Shown here in pieces: positions 36,401 to 43,270 of a DNA stretch of 64,000 nt (its first letter is position 1; each line of letters begins with the position of its first letter). Below the pieces are notes generated by a model. The model was not told the origin of the DNA. It did not search any database and saw only the letters and a program-made list of their open reading frames with translations. A program made the position numbers and the translations under genes. Source of the DNA: Protula sp. h YS-2021 (lineage: Eukaryota; Annelida; Polychaeta; Sabellida; Serpulidae); the NCBI GenBank assembly GCA_949752745.1, contig OX457031.1, positions 46,519,257 to 46,583,256 of the forward strand. Direction: 5' to 3'.

Positions 36401-37604
36401 TACACTTTCAGGATCAGTTATAAACTAAATAAATGCAAGAAATAAACTGAATTAAAAGCAAATTATTCGTATCTTACAAACGTCAAGGCTTTTAAAGGTA
36501 TTTAAGAGTTTTTCAAACTGTTAAGGTATAGTGCAAAAAAAAAAAGTTTCAAGGGTATAGAGAGATTTTGGAGGGGGATTTGAAAGCCTGAGATTAAGTG
36601 TTTGTAGCTACTGTTCTACTGACATAACAAAAAATCGCGAGTGGGAGCCTCACAATTCTTCAACAACAAAAAAAGGGGCACAAGCTTTTATTCAGGAGAC
36701 CGCATGTAAAGGACCATGTAAAATTTCCACTGCAATACGGCGTTTAACCATGTGGTCAAGTGAAGAATCGAGTTTGATCTATAAATGTAGTATCCACAAA
36801 AACTAACTCTCCAATTAATGTTTTGAGTCACAGAAGTGTTTTTGCTGAGTAGATTGAGACCATTTTGTCACAAAACAAATCTTAAAGAATTTTTAATAAA
36901 ATGACTGAATATGACGTTTAATCAGATGGACACTTACAGAACTAATTTTGATCAACAAATATTTCAAAAGGGGTATTGAATCACGAATAATAATGAAATT
37001 AGGTGCAAAACATTCATTTATTGAACTGTCACTAAAAGATTTTATGACGGACGGTATATTAAAGTATATATATGATATTATGCTTTCCTAATTTGTCTGG
37101 AGGTTTAAATTTTCAAAATGTTTCTTCTCCTAAAGTTTGGATTAGACTGATTTCAAATTTCATATGAATAGTCTCTCGTTTTTTGCTTTGTTTTCTGTTT
37201 TTGGAGACAAGCAAAAAATTGCCAACTAGCCGCATTTGTTTCTTTTCATATTTTGCCAGCCAATTTGCGAAATTCTGTAATTTTGATCGAATTGCTTTCA
37301 AACTGTGAATGCTCCCTAGGCAGTCTTCTCTTTTAGAATTCGGAGATCGGCCTTAATTGGTCGAATGAAGGCTTTTCGAATCGTTGTCAACCAATTCCTA
37401 AAATATTTCTACAATTTTGATTGAATTGCACACATTTTTTAATATTATCTAACGTAGATATGTACTCACGTACTTACAGACAACAGATAACCCCTTTCTA
37501 CCGCACTGGACCAGCACGACATTGTGGTCCTGTCTCGAACTGGCAGCTGCTATTAGCATCTTGTTAACGTAAATGTTGGACCCGGTTGCAGTGTCCCCGG
37601 ACAT
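15147..37604 (-). CDS. Ankyrin-repeat protein with C-terminal Dpy-30-type motif (about 20 exons)
   Basis: Gene model built by joining minus-strand exons with GT/AG borders and matching phases. Order: 37604-37470, 31316 (or 31214)-31070, 28909-28705, 28499-28414, 28131-27951, 27545-27470, 24397-24271, 23990-23806, 23591-23429, 22783-22523, 22299-22192, 21714-21613, 21282-21070, 20507-20430, 19493-19341, 18443-18312, 17820-17731, 17486-17282, 16194-15968 (or 16711-16554), 15326-15147. Ankyrin-like signatures include GRCSLHLAIMCDQVDTVNYL, DRLPLHYL, GFTPLDYLE, GRNMLHKAVIYECQDLVD and WGRTAFHYAYMFNN. A Dpy-30/RIIa-like segment (SLRETLMGGLAAVALSKPANP) lies near the C-terminus and may dock A-kinase-anchor-like or axonemal partners. 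I cannot name an ortholog. Exons 2 and 5 contain in-frame TAG codons and exon 2 a +1 shift, so the N-terminal part may be pseudogenised or misassembled. Confidence 0.75.
15327..15961. other. Last intron of the ankyrin/Dpy-30 gene
   Basis: AT-rich, no repeat array and no open frame of interest. If the TAA at 15964-15962 is the true end of the protein, this is instead 3' flanking DNA. Confidence 0.4.
15962..16194 (-). CDS. Dpy-30 motif exon, distal copy (exon 19A)
   Basis: Acceptor TTACTGTAG precedes CC, which completes the split Ala codon left by 17282. The frame reads VDDSPYDAQYPKSS, then LRETLMGGLAAVALSKPANP and VQYFAHYLYKQ, a Dpy-30/RIIa-like two-helix dimerisation motif (family pattern 'lretv...L..gl..va..rP.nPieflA.YLl'). 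It continues with a low-complexity tail, ASHHEQASAASTPLPPSSP. A TAA at 15964-15962 could end the protein, or a GT at 15967 could splice on in phase 0. This copy keeps the original exon 3' end; the proximal copy is cut. Confidence 0.75.
16200..16560 (-). repeat. 3'-splice-site-bearing minisatellite
   Basis: On the minus strand, units of about 45 bp end in GTGTTTACAG-like acceptor sequence followed by GACAGGCCACGCTATCACGT. The unit nearest the exon ends CTGTTTACTGTAG and is the functional acceptor. About eight units are visible, and they recur in the second 517-bp copy (16717-17077). Confidence 0.65.
16554..16711 (-). CDS. Dpy-30 motif exon, proximal duplicate (exon 19B)
   Basis: It is identical to the distal copy from acceptor to HYLYKQA, then reads DFCIYM and meets an ATG|GTAGGT donor in phase 0, matching the terminal exon. 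If unspliced, the frame stops at about 16482. Because exon 19B exits in phase 0 while 19A enters needing one prior base, joining 19B to 19A would shift the frame. The two copies are therefore compatible only as mutually exclusive exons. Confidence 0.5.
17282..17486 (-). CDS. Ankyrin/Dpy-30 gene exon 18
   Basis: Acceptor CTTATTTTCGCAG; the frame reads NPQLTLKPHVDLVTMNMIEK, then QLERQKIENSYYKLQ and RTGYFEDLLKQQQKSQNKKY. Donor TTCAG|GTGCGC leaves one base (phase 1). It is hydrophilic with likely helices between the ankyrin region and the Dpy-30 motif. Confidence 0.8.
17731..17820 (-). CDS. Ankyrin/Dpy-30 gene exon 17
   Basis: Thirty codons between GTTTTGCAG and GTAAGT, phase 0 both ends. FGKRPLDYLSLSGSSYHEQV has the ankyrin 'G.rPLdYl' turn. 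Confidence 0.8.
18312..18443 (-). CDS. Ankyrin/Dpy-30 gene exon 16
   Basis: Forty-four codons, TTATCTTCAG acceptor and GTACGT donor, phase 0. The frame reads LYWARNIDTGFTHAHNSVLR and KITNKAKDTQEKAPQSFG. No own domain recognised. Confidence 0.75.
19341..19493 (-). CDS. Ankyrin/Dpy-30 gene exon 15
   Basis: Fifty-one codons, CTCAAACAG acceptor and GTC|GTACGC donor, phase 0. KKDRAYVQNGKCRDFDGKRI then DAKTAQEKRKQLVETMNIVH suggests a charged helical linker between ankyrin repeats. Confidence 0.75.
19900..20425. repeat. Two adjoining minisatellites in intron 14
   Basis: 19900-20200 has about seven units of about 43 bp built on TATCAGTTGTGTTTGACTGT and GTATGGGGC. 20200-20425 has about a dozen units of 17-18 bp built on GTGAGGTGATGACGT. 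The second reaches the donor of exon 14, but I could not show that it contains it. Confidence 0.7.
20430..20507 (-). CDS. Ankyrin/Dpy-30 gene exon 14
   Basis: Twenty-six codons, GACTCTTGCAG acceptor and AGC|GTACGT donor, phase 0. WGRTAFHYAYMFNNKSAISS is an ankyrin first-helix signature. Confidence 0.85.
20820..21078 (-). repeat. 5'-splice-site minisatellite after exon 13
   Basis: On the minus strand CGTGATGCT|GTAAGTATGAC (exon end plus donor) recurs as GCGTGATGCCATAAGTACAG, ACGTGGCACTGTAAGTATTG and AAGGCTGTAAGTGCAGCACG. Each copy is followed by a GTCCTCGCTCA-like stretch. There are four to five units of about 60 bp. Confidence 0.75.
21070..21282 (-). CDS. Ankyrin/Dpy-30 gene exon 13
   Basis: Seventy-one codons, CTTTTGCAG acceptor and GCT|GTAAGT donor, phase 0. 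DMLEVVFAHLETGKKEKY is followed by DATGRNMLHKAVIYECQDLV, a clear ankyrin repeat. The last nine exonic bases belong to the adjoining minisatellite unit. Confidence 0.9.
21613..21714 (-). CDS. Ankyrin/Dpy-30 gene exon 12
   Basis: Thirty-four codons, TGCTCCATAG acceptor and ATG|GTCAGT donor, phase 0. RGFTPLDYLEKRASINISGI matches an ankyrin repeat start. Confidence 0.85.
22192..22299 (-). CDS. Ankyrin/Dpy-30 gene exon 11
   Basis: Thirty-six codons, TTTTTTCGCAG acceptor and AAG|GTACTA donor, phase 0. MDRLPLHYLCSQDVGEKSEK has the ankyrin 'r.PLHyl' motif. Confidence 0.85.
22523..22783 (-). CDS. Ankyrin/Dpy-30 gene exon 10
   Basis: Eighty-seven codons, TGTTTGCAG acceptor and GTC|GTAAGC donor, phase 0. 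MSEKSFDLDMFNVGYKWEFN and VNVFNMTYRHLWAILDATSY are followed by a Ser/Asp-rich stretch (SADSSTHSSSESSDDLYMSE), probably a disordered acidic loop between ankyrin groups. Confidence 0.85.
22900..23400. repeat. Minisatellite in intron 9
   Basis: About nine degenerate units of 50-60 bp on the theme GATTGCACCGCCATGCTTTC, TCAGCGTAAGG. It includes a G run at about 22974-22987. It does not visibly contain the splice sites of its intron. Confidence 0.75.
23429..23591 (-). CDS. Ankyrin/Dpy-30 gene exon 9
   Basis: Acceptor GGTTTTCAG, one base completing a split Lys codon, then FVCSYVMDALKEGAVEIIRE and EAPEYLNQIVVPE. Donor GAG|GTGAAT, phase 0. Ankyrin-like helices. Confidence 0.8.
23806..23990 (-). CDS. 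Ankyrin/Dpy-30 gene exon 8
   Basis: Acceptor GTGTTTGACAG, donor TCCAA|GTAAGG (phase 2). LLNEADKYGTYIHLAVDSRC and AAVIEGLIKHGTPMSHRNTE form an ankyrin repeat. Confidence 0.85.
23991..24165 (-). repeat. 3'-splice-site minisatellite before exon 8
   Basis: On the minus strand GATATTTGTGTTTGACAG followed by CTGTTGA or CTGCTAA is repeated with 22-23 bp or 45 bp periodicity. The final unit is the real acceptor followed by exon start CTACTGA. The unit therefore spans the intron/exon junction. Confidence 0.7.
24271..24397 (-). CDS. Ankyrin/Dpy-30 gene exon 7
   Basis: One base then MQEAAPKTPFDKSPFFATIK and DTEKFLSLLNDPKTKLTDLK. Donor AAG|GTAAGT is strong. The acceptor (ACATGCAAG|C) lacks a good pyrimidine tract and was chosen because it restores phase with exon 6. 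Alternatively the ATG at 24396 is an internal translation start, which would make a clean protein without the damaged N-terminal exons. Confidence 0.7.
24542..26145. other. Intron 6, right part
   Basis: No repeat array or coding exon recognised. 24400-24530 shows degenerate GTCAC/CACACGTGTCC repeats near the acceptor of exon 7. Confidence 0.4.
26260..26705. repeat. Minisatellite in intron 6
   Basis: About nine to ten units of 42-45 bp: GGGTGAATGGGCCAGAGG, GACGGTCCGCTGGATGTG, TTGTA. The long Arg/Val/Cys- and Ser/Pro-rich frames over it are repeat artefacts. Confidence 0.85.
27470..27545 (-). CDS. Ankyrin/Dpy-30 gene exon 6 (candidate)
   Basis: After GCGCTCAG the frame reads VMDGPEFELDAFQQEG and IIERPLLFL. 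Donor CCT|GTGCCG is weak. Phases join exon 5 (one base) and exon 7 (two bases). An earlier acceptor at 27553 is also possible. Confidence 0.55.
27951..28131 (-). CDS. Ankyrin/Dpy-30 gene exon 5 with in-frame TAG
   Basis: Acceptor GTTAAG, donor GAAA|GTATTT, 181 nt, phases 0 in and 1 out. It begins ENMTPRDYKAKDGESESLG (ankyrin-like) and ends LKLRFKQIEQAIEKGDAE. A TAG interrupts it between QKM and LKL. In the middle the +1 frame also looks protein-like (DDHNIDRMLEEQRTASM), so a compensating pair of single-base indels at the GGGG and AAAA runs is another reading. Alternatively only a short exon (28131-28095, donor GGTGAGT) is used. Confidence 0.5.
28250..28413 (-). repeat. Degenerate repeat after exon 4
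   Basis: Short degenerate units with ACACGTGT and CTCACACAACGAGTG words (about 25-30 bp). They begin within a few bases of the exon 4 donor. Confidence 0.45.
28414..28499 (-). CDS. Ankyrin/Dpy-30 gene exon 4
   Basis: Acceptor TTTCTTTGCAG, then two bases and WQDTADYAAASTSTDLVKAG, DSKDIKDC. Donor TGT|GTAAAT, phase 0. The 'tadyAa' segment is ankyrin-like. Confidence 0.7.
28705..28909 (-). CDS. Ankyrin/Dpy-30 gene exon 3
   Basis: Acceptor TCCTACAACAG. KTIPTVHSAIVADNLDGVKD is followed by AKDTGGRCSLHLAIMCDQVD, two ankyrin-repeat segments. The donor GCAC|GTGTCT was picked because it leaves phase 1, as needed by exon 4. GTAGAA at about 28757 is an alternative. Confidence 0.8.
28985..30298 (+). pseudogene. 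L2/CR1-type non-LTR retrotransposon relic (reverse transcriptase)
   Basis: Broken plus-strand frames show LKNYRPVSN (29005), SWFASYLDGRTAKV (29215), a YVDD catalytic box (YVDDTKI, about 29400), then KLDYCKSLL, AAARIIA and TLRYLHWLSVLQFKV near the 3' end. These appear in the order usual for L2/CR1/Rex-type elements. Stops and frameshifts separate them and the endonuclease is absent: a 5'-truncated dead copy. It sits antisense in intron 2 of the ankyrin gene. Confidence 0.8.
30299..30447 (+). repeat. (GAT)n microsatellite tail
   Basis: About 149 bp of GAT/ATG triplets with a few AAT interruptions. It follows the 3' end of the retrotransposon relic, as expected for L2/CR1-like elements that end in short tandem repeats. 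The poly-Met, poly-Asp and poly-Ser frames are artefacts. Confidence 0.9.
30595..31076 (-). repeat. 5'-splice-site minisatellite after exon 2
   Basis: Minus-strand ATCATGGTAAGCAGCCAGTC (exon end plus donor) recurs about eight times at 60-77 bp spacing, for example near 31000, 30865, 30795, 30730 and 30605. It is followed in most copies by CGATGTCGTGCAG. Confidence 0.8.
31070..31316 (-). CDS. Ankyrin/Dpy-30 gene exon 2, damaged
   Basis: The frame reads CVVEQEPGGPVVDEVLFNDI, YHLMSLC, TAG, VYILGLIKANDVKT. After a +1 shift it reads IDGFEYAIKGDGV, TAG, ALGNYAQDVTEFVQIVPNIM, then GTAAGC. The exon either starts at 31316 (after GAACAG) with two stops and a shift, or at 31214 (after CTGCTAG) with one stop and a shift. 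At 145 nt the short form is one base over a multiple of three, consistent with one inserted base. Both joins match exon 1 and exon 3 in phase 0. Confidence 0.55.
31696..32052 (-). other. Unrecognised open frame in intron 1
   Basis: A 118-codon minus-strand frame containing EGEQLNSYILTLNSYRTQLN and RQNRFDWYAEFYETPELA. It is slightly more protein-like than the surroundings and on the same strand as the host gene. No family recognised. It could be a transposon scrap or a skipped exon. Confidence 0.2.
33640..37175. repeat. Diverged tandem duplication in intron 1 with an insertion
   Basis: 33640-33905 resembles 34485-34725 (CACCACCTTTTAAGCGAAA, CACAGAATTTTAACCATA). 33935-34440 resembles 36600-37175 (AAAATCGCGACTGGGAGCCT, AAAGGACCATGTAAAATTTC). 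The order suggests an about 0.8-kb direct duplication whose second copy was split by about 1.9 kb. Confidence 0.65.
37470..37604 (-). CDS. Ankyrin/Dpy-30 gene exon 1 (start codon)
   Basis: ATG at 37604 opens MSGDTATGSNIYVNKMLIAA, then VVLVQCGRKGLSVVCKY. Donor TAC|GTGAGT (exon end 37470) gives phase 0 and joins exon 2. An overlapping GTAAGT eight bases earlier (exon end 37478) leaves phase 1 and would not. Upstream frames on this strand close quickly. LLIAA-like text fits an ankyrin N-cap. Confidence 0.65.
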
Positions 37605-37814
37605 GTTGACTACTTATTTGTCCTTGCGTCGAGCCTTTCCACAATTCAAGAAATGTTTGGTATCACGGCCCGTCAATGTGTCAAATCTAGTTGTTTTAAC
37701 ATGTGGGGGCGAGAAAGAGTGAGACCTTATTACCCTTCGTCAATGGCGACAAAAACGTGAGTTCGTAGCGCCTGTTATGCAAGCTAATTTTGGGAAAGCG
37801 CTGGATACACTAGC

Positions 37815-37994
37815 GAGGCGAAGACAGAAAGAAAGACTTCATTTCCTTAGTTGCCGACGCTTTTATTAGAATGTAACACGCCTCACTAATGTGCCAGTCT
37901 TTATACGGTTCACGCTGCACACGGGCGCCCGCTTTGTGTTCTAGAATCGCGACTTCTGGAAAAAACCACCTGTTCTTGCACAACAAAACAGCGT
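37815..37994 (-). CDS. Possible third exon of the L27-like gene
   Basis: After AAGAACAG a phase-compatible frame reads WFFPEVAILEHKAGARVQRE, PYKDWHISEACYILIK, ending SFFLSSPR-stop. It does not resemble the eL27 C-terminus. Support is only phase, a fair acceptor and raised GC, so this is tentative. Confidence 0.2.
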
Positions 37995-38204
37995 CAGACC
38001 ATGTTTGCACACCAATATTATACAATATGTTACGAAATTCTCTTATTGAACGTGGCTGATAACAAAAGATTGTAAGACAGGCTCTAAGAAATATCACCAC
38101 TGAAGAACGAATATTTTTGGTTAATTCTTGTGATATTTAAATTGTAACCAATTAGCGAACGACCCACTTCCCACGGTCAAATGTAATCATCATTATCAAT
38201 GGCC

Positions 38205-39045
38205 TTCCCCAGTCAGACTTGTCTGCGATTCCTCCAGCTACACCTGTCTACGCTTCCCACAGTTACACCTGTCTACGCTTCCCACAGTCACACTAGTCTA
38301 CGCTTCCCCCAATCAGAACTGTCTGCTGTTCCTTAGGCTACCTGTCTACACTTCCCCTGTAACACCTGCCCCTATGTCACTGTGCACAGACACCACTAGT
38401 AACAGCCTTGTTTCGTCACTTATGAACAGCACGAAATTGTCAGGACACTTTCTTAAAATTCGCAATTTAAACTCAAGTGCTGTTTCAACTTCACTGAAAA
38501 TTAAACCAAAATAAACAATTACTATCGCATTAAAGCGGTAACTAACGTAAATATATATCTGACTATTTCAGCGTTTGTGTCAGAGTAGGTACTAGGTTCA
38601 GTCAGCATGCTGCCTCAGAAGCAAAACTGGAGGTTTTATCATTGCAAGCATCGAGATAAAAACATAAAAACAACGCTTTTCCATTTTCTCCTGTCTACGT
38701 TTCCACAACCAAACAGAAATACGTTCCCGGTTTAACACTTGACAATGCTTCCGCACCCAAACAGGTCTACGCTTCCCAAGAAATACCTGCCTACATTTCC
38801 CACTTTCACGCCTATCTATATATTCGCCGTCAGACTGTCCGCGCTTCTTCGCGCTTCTTCAATCATAACGCTCTACGATTCCCTAATCCACCATTCTACG
38901 CAGTCACAACTGTCTGCTCTTCCCACAACCACATCTGTCTGTGTTTCTCCAGTCACATTTGTCTACGCATCCCCAGTCACGCCTATCTACGATTTCCCAG
39001 TCCACCTGTCAAGGCTTCCGCAGTAACAGCTATCCCTAAGTCGAT
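38205..39045. repeat. Degenerate minisatellites
   Basis: 38205-38375 and 38690-39045 hold 25-30 bp units on the theme CACCTGTCTACGCTTCCC, AGT. They lie downstream of exon 2 of the L27-like gene on its strand. Confidence 0.65.
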
Positions 39046-39199
39046 GTGCACAAACACTACCAGTAATAACCTTCTTTCGCGACATCAACGGAGTAACGGA
39101 GCTTACACAGGCATGGAAACTTCATGCCAAGCCAAACAAGTCTGAGCACATAATTTAGGAGATGGAAGCAAAATTGACCGGCTAAAGTAGTCCACTTAC

Positions 39200-40492
39200 G
39201 TTGGTGTTCGTACGCCGTCGCGGAAGGGGGCGGCTCCTACATTACGCAGATAGCTGTCTACACCGGCCACGAGGGCATGCCCGTACAACCTCTCTGTACT
39301 CCTCTCGTCGTAGTTCTACAATCATGCCAAGTAAAACCCCGAGAATGACCATGGAACGTAAGGCAACATCACGCACAGCACCGAAGACGCGCAGTACATA
39401 AATCATACTTTTCGAAAGGGGAACAAAAACTCCATAAGCACCTAGTCAACACAGTGCTCATCATCAATTACTCCTTGGCACCGCAAATAATATATTATTA
39501 CTGCTCAACGAACACAAACAGCGGCTGTCTCATCAGATATGTAAGGAACATTTCTGCCCAATATACATTTTAAAACAATGCTCACTGTTTTACATTTGTA
39601 AGAACAGGAAAAGAAAAGAGAAGCTGCATATCGCAGCTGCGCGCTCGCGGTACTGGAAATTCAGAAGATGTATGGATAATTCCTTTTATCCGTATCAGTT
39701 TCCCACGGCATTTTCATTTTACTTCCACACTGAGTATTCGTTATTCGGACAACTCATTTTTTATTTCAAACACACAGTCAAATAAATTCTTCACTTGAAA
39801 TTTTATGTAAATCAAGCCAAGCATCAGAATCAAAATACGTAATCAAACCAGGAATTAATATCATTTTTTGTCTAAAAATAAAATATCTAATTAACATTCT
39901 GCGTAAACATTAACATAATTTGTACTGTTGTACTATGCTTAAACCAGGACTTTATTTACAAAGTTAAATGCTTGATGCAACAACGATTAAATAATATAGA
40001 GTCTTTAGTCTGCACGATTTTTGCAGATTTAATGGAAATTTTCCGTTTCTTTTGTGACTCCCAAAACTGTGAGCCTGAAGCCAAGCCTGGGGAAAACCCT
40101 GCAACAAGTTACCAGTGGTCACTTGGTTGTGCCGCTAGTTCACAACCGGTAGTAGGACTACGATGTTCGACAATAAAGGTAAGCAAAAGTTGCTTCAATT
40201 GTCGCTTCTCTCACCAAAATTACGCATAATTTATAAGAAAAAACATATGCTACGCGTACTACCTAAATTTACATGTAGAAAAGAAAATACACGCGTGGCG
40301 AGCTACACCGCGAAAGGGGGAACGTTTGAATGGAGCACCGGAATACGAGAATTTAACTAGGGTGTAAACGTGTAGTGGCGGGGGTGGGTCAGAGAGATGG
40401 ATTAGACTTACCTTCACGATAACAGCTTTACGGCCTGCATACTTGCCGCCTAGCACTAACATCACCTTATCTGGTTCCATAAACCGATCCAT
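39200..40492 (-). pseudogene. Ribosomal protein L27-like (eL27), two exons, probably truncated
   Basis: Exon 1 (40492-40412, 27 codons) reads MDRFMEPDKVMLVLGGKYAG then RKAVIVK, closely matching the KOW-containing N-terminus of eL27, a 60S subunit protein. Exon 2 (39315-39200) reads NYDERSTERLYGHALVAGVD then SYL, matching the eL27 'HALVAGiDrYP' segment. It then diverges (NVGAAPFRDGVRTPT) where eL27 has a Lys-rich tract. Splice sites are good (AAG|GTAAGT, GATTGTAG acceptor, AAC|GTAAGT). No recognisable eL27 C-terminus follows. Real eL27 is about 136 residues. I infer a truncated or retasked paralog. Confidence 0.65.
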
Positions 40493-41355
40493 TCAGATGC
40501 TGAAAAGCAAAACCAAGATCTAAAATTTGCTTATGGTTAACATAATTATTGTATTATCTGAAAGTTGTGTGGCACAAAGAAAAATTGCGTTTCTCGTCCC
40601 ATTTTTTTTCGATCTGACCCGACTGGCCAGCGATCAATTTTTTCTCGAAAACAAATTATATTTTTAACTAAAATAAACCTCCGACGCCTGACAAAAGAGA
40701 TTTGTTATGAAGCAAAAACGTCACTGCAAGCGACACGCCACAGGATTTCGACGTACCGCTTCAATTCCTTGCTATATAACGATATGCAATTCAACTGAAC
40801 TCGCTAGGAGGCACCTCTGGGGCGACTTTGTTGAGATTCAACTACCCACTAGTTTTTACTTGCATTTAAACATCCTCAAAGGACCAAAGTAATGATGACT
40901 GTGTCATGCTTTCTTTATAGTTTATCACGTAAAAACGTGACAATAAATTTTGTAATTATTCACAAAAAATTGATGGCATTTAAAAGTTAGAACGTAAAGA
41001 AATAATTGACAGCTGACTCATCTGACTCCGGAAGCTAACATTTATGCACTTTAACGAAGAAATAAAAGATATGCAACCCATTAAATTTTGTCTGATTTGC
41101 AAAAAGTGAACATTAGGCATGACTTTCAGCAAATGCTTGAATAACAGGGACTGGCACGCAGGAATCGTGCCTCAGAACACGAGCCGAATCACACTTTGAA
41201 TAAAATGCGCAAGAATTTTGATGTTTGACTTAAGAGAACCGGGTAAAATGAAGAGAAAAGAAATATAGCGAAAAGAGCCCATACTCGGAACACAAAAGAA
41301 ATTTAAACATAAAACTATGTGCTAAAATTTTAAATTCTAAGATTTTAAATTCTAA
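40493..41355. other. Intergenic
   Basis: No gene seen. 40580-40660 (CTCGTCCCATTTTTTTTCG, GACCCGACTGGCCAGCGAT) resembles 63240-63295 in an intron of the CNB gene, so it is part of a dispersed repeat. Confidence 0.4.
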
Positions 41356-43270
41356 GATAGCATACGGGTTGTTAAAAATACGACTACTCTTTGTAGCAAG
41401 AGAAATTTTACATTCAGGCGAAATCTCTCTATCATTTCTTTCATTTTTACCCGATTAGTTTGTATTCGAAACGCGGCATTTTTGCGCATTTTATTCTGAA
41501 TGCCCAAAGTGTTATTTGGCTTACATGAGGTTGACCCTTATTATCGGGACAATAAAAGCGTCGTCGCTCTGACAGAGAGAGATACCGAGTATTTGTAATG
41601 AAGAGCTTCCTCGGAGCTACCACGAAAGATGTTCTTTTTTCACTAACTTGGACCAACTGTAATCATTCGTTCTCCTCCCCGTGGGATGACACGGAGCTGT
41701 TTGGAAGCATTTAGCAGATGTTATTTGATGCTGACAAGTCATCTAATGTTAGTTTTCTCACATCGGGCACTCAGACCCAGTGAAGTTGACATTGTAGCAG
41801 TTTTATTGCAATGAAAGAGGACTGGGCCAGAACGAATTTAATATTGAACGCAGATTCTATAGCGAAGCAGTGAGTGCTTATCTCATATATTTTCATGTCA
41901 GTAAAGTGGTGCATAAAATGGGCACCGTAAAATAAAGTGATTAATTTCCGCAAAAAACATCGTAAATCTCTAGAATTTGTCAAAATATACAGCGATGCTT
42001 TTAGACGGAACAGCCTATTTGTTACTGGGCTTTCGTTTTACTTGCAAGCGATGTCGCTCGATATTTTCAGCAGACATACAATCACTCACGGTAACGGTTT
42101 GATTTAATCGGAAAAAGGAAGAATATTTGCACATTCAATAGGAGCTAATTACATGTTCGTTGCTATGAAACAGATGATCTCTGGAGATATCTGTGTGATC
42201 GTGGGTCTCTCAATTCAGAAGCTTTACAAAACCGCTGATAATTCCAGCCACTTTGAAAAGTCGCTGATTCAAATAATCGCTTTATAACGGCTAACAGATG
42301 CACCTTGTATACACGAATATCAGAACAAAAAACGTAAGAAATGTATTCGCAAAACTCCCAGTATAATTCGCATTTATAAAAGGTATACATTTCTTAGAGC
42401 GTTAAGACAACCATTAGTATTGAGCTCCGGTGGATATATAGTTAACATAATCGACTCCGGAAAACGAAAATTGCAACCTGTATTCCATATCACTATCAAA
42501 TATTACGCGCTCCCCTTCCCACCCCAAATATATTTGTAGCTTTTAAAAGTCTTATTTGTATTGGACAAGGCTTTTTCGCAAATCGATAGGTTAACTCCGA
42601 AAAGATGTTGTATATCACAATTATTCATTATCTACGTAGACTTAAATATAACCAATACATGTGAGTAAGCTGCATAATTAAATGGGCCAAATCTGCAATG
42701 GATATCTTACAGCTATAGTGCATTAAATATCAACAAGTCACGGAAAAGAACAATGCTGTGTAAATAGTATACTGTATCTCAGGTATAATATAACTTACAT
42801 TGAATGTTTTGAGAATACATTCCTTAATTTCTTCTTTTCTCTTAATCATCTCTGCATATTTCAGTTTTTCCGGGCCTGATACCAACGACTTCACAAAGCT
42901 GCTGAAATATCCTGCGGTGCTACAAACTGGCTTAATATACCAGTTGATCTGCTAATTTGACGGATCCGAACACATAAACACATAGCGTAAGGTTTTTAAA
43001 AAGTAATTCCAATCCCCAACGAGTTCTGCTATGAAAAAAGCCAAGCAGATCTGAGGAGTAAAAAGGTGTTATGCAGAACATATCGAACTGCCGTAGAGGT
43101 GGAATATCGGACATCTAAACGTGAAAAAATCACTTCCTTTCAAAGATTTCTCAAGATCTAAGTGTAATATTTAAAACAGATACTCTTGACACAATGAAAT
43201 AAGTTGATGCCAATGTCTACTGTTTTTCCCATTCATTTTGTCATCTTCCTAGTTTATAAGATTTATACAT

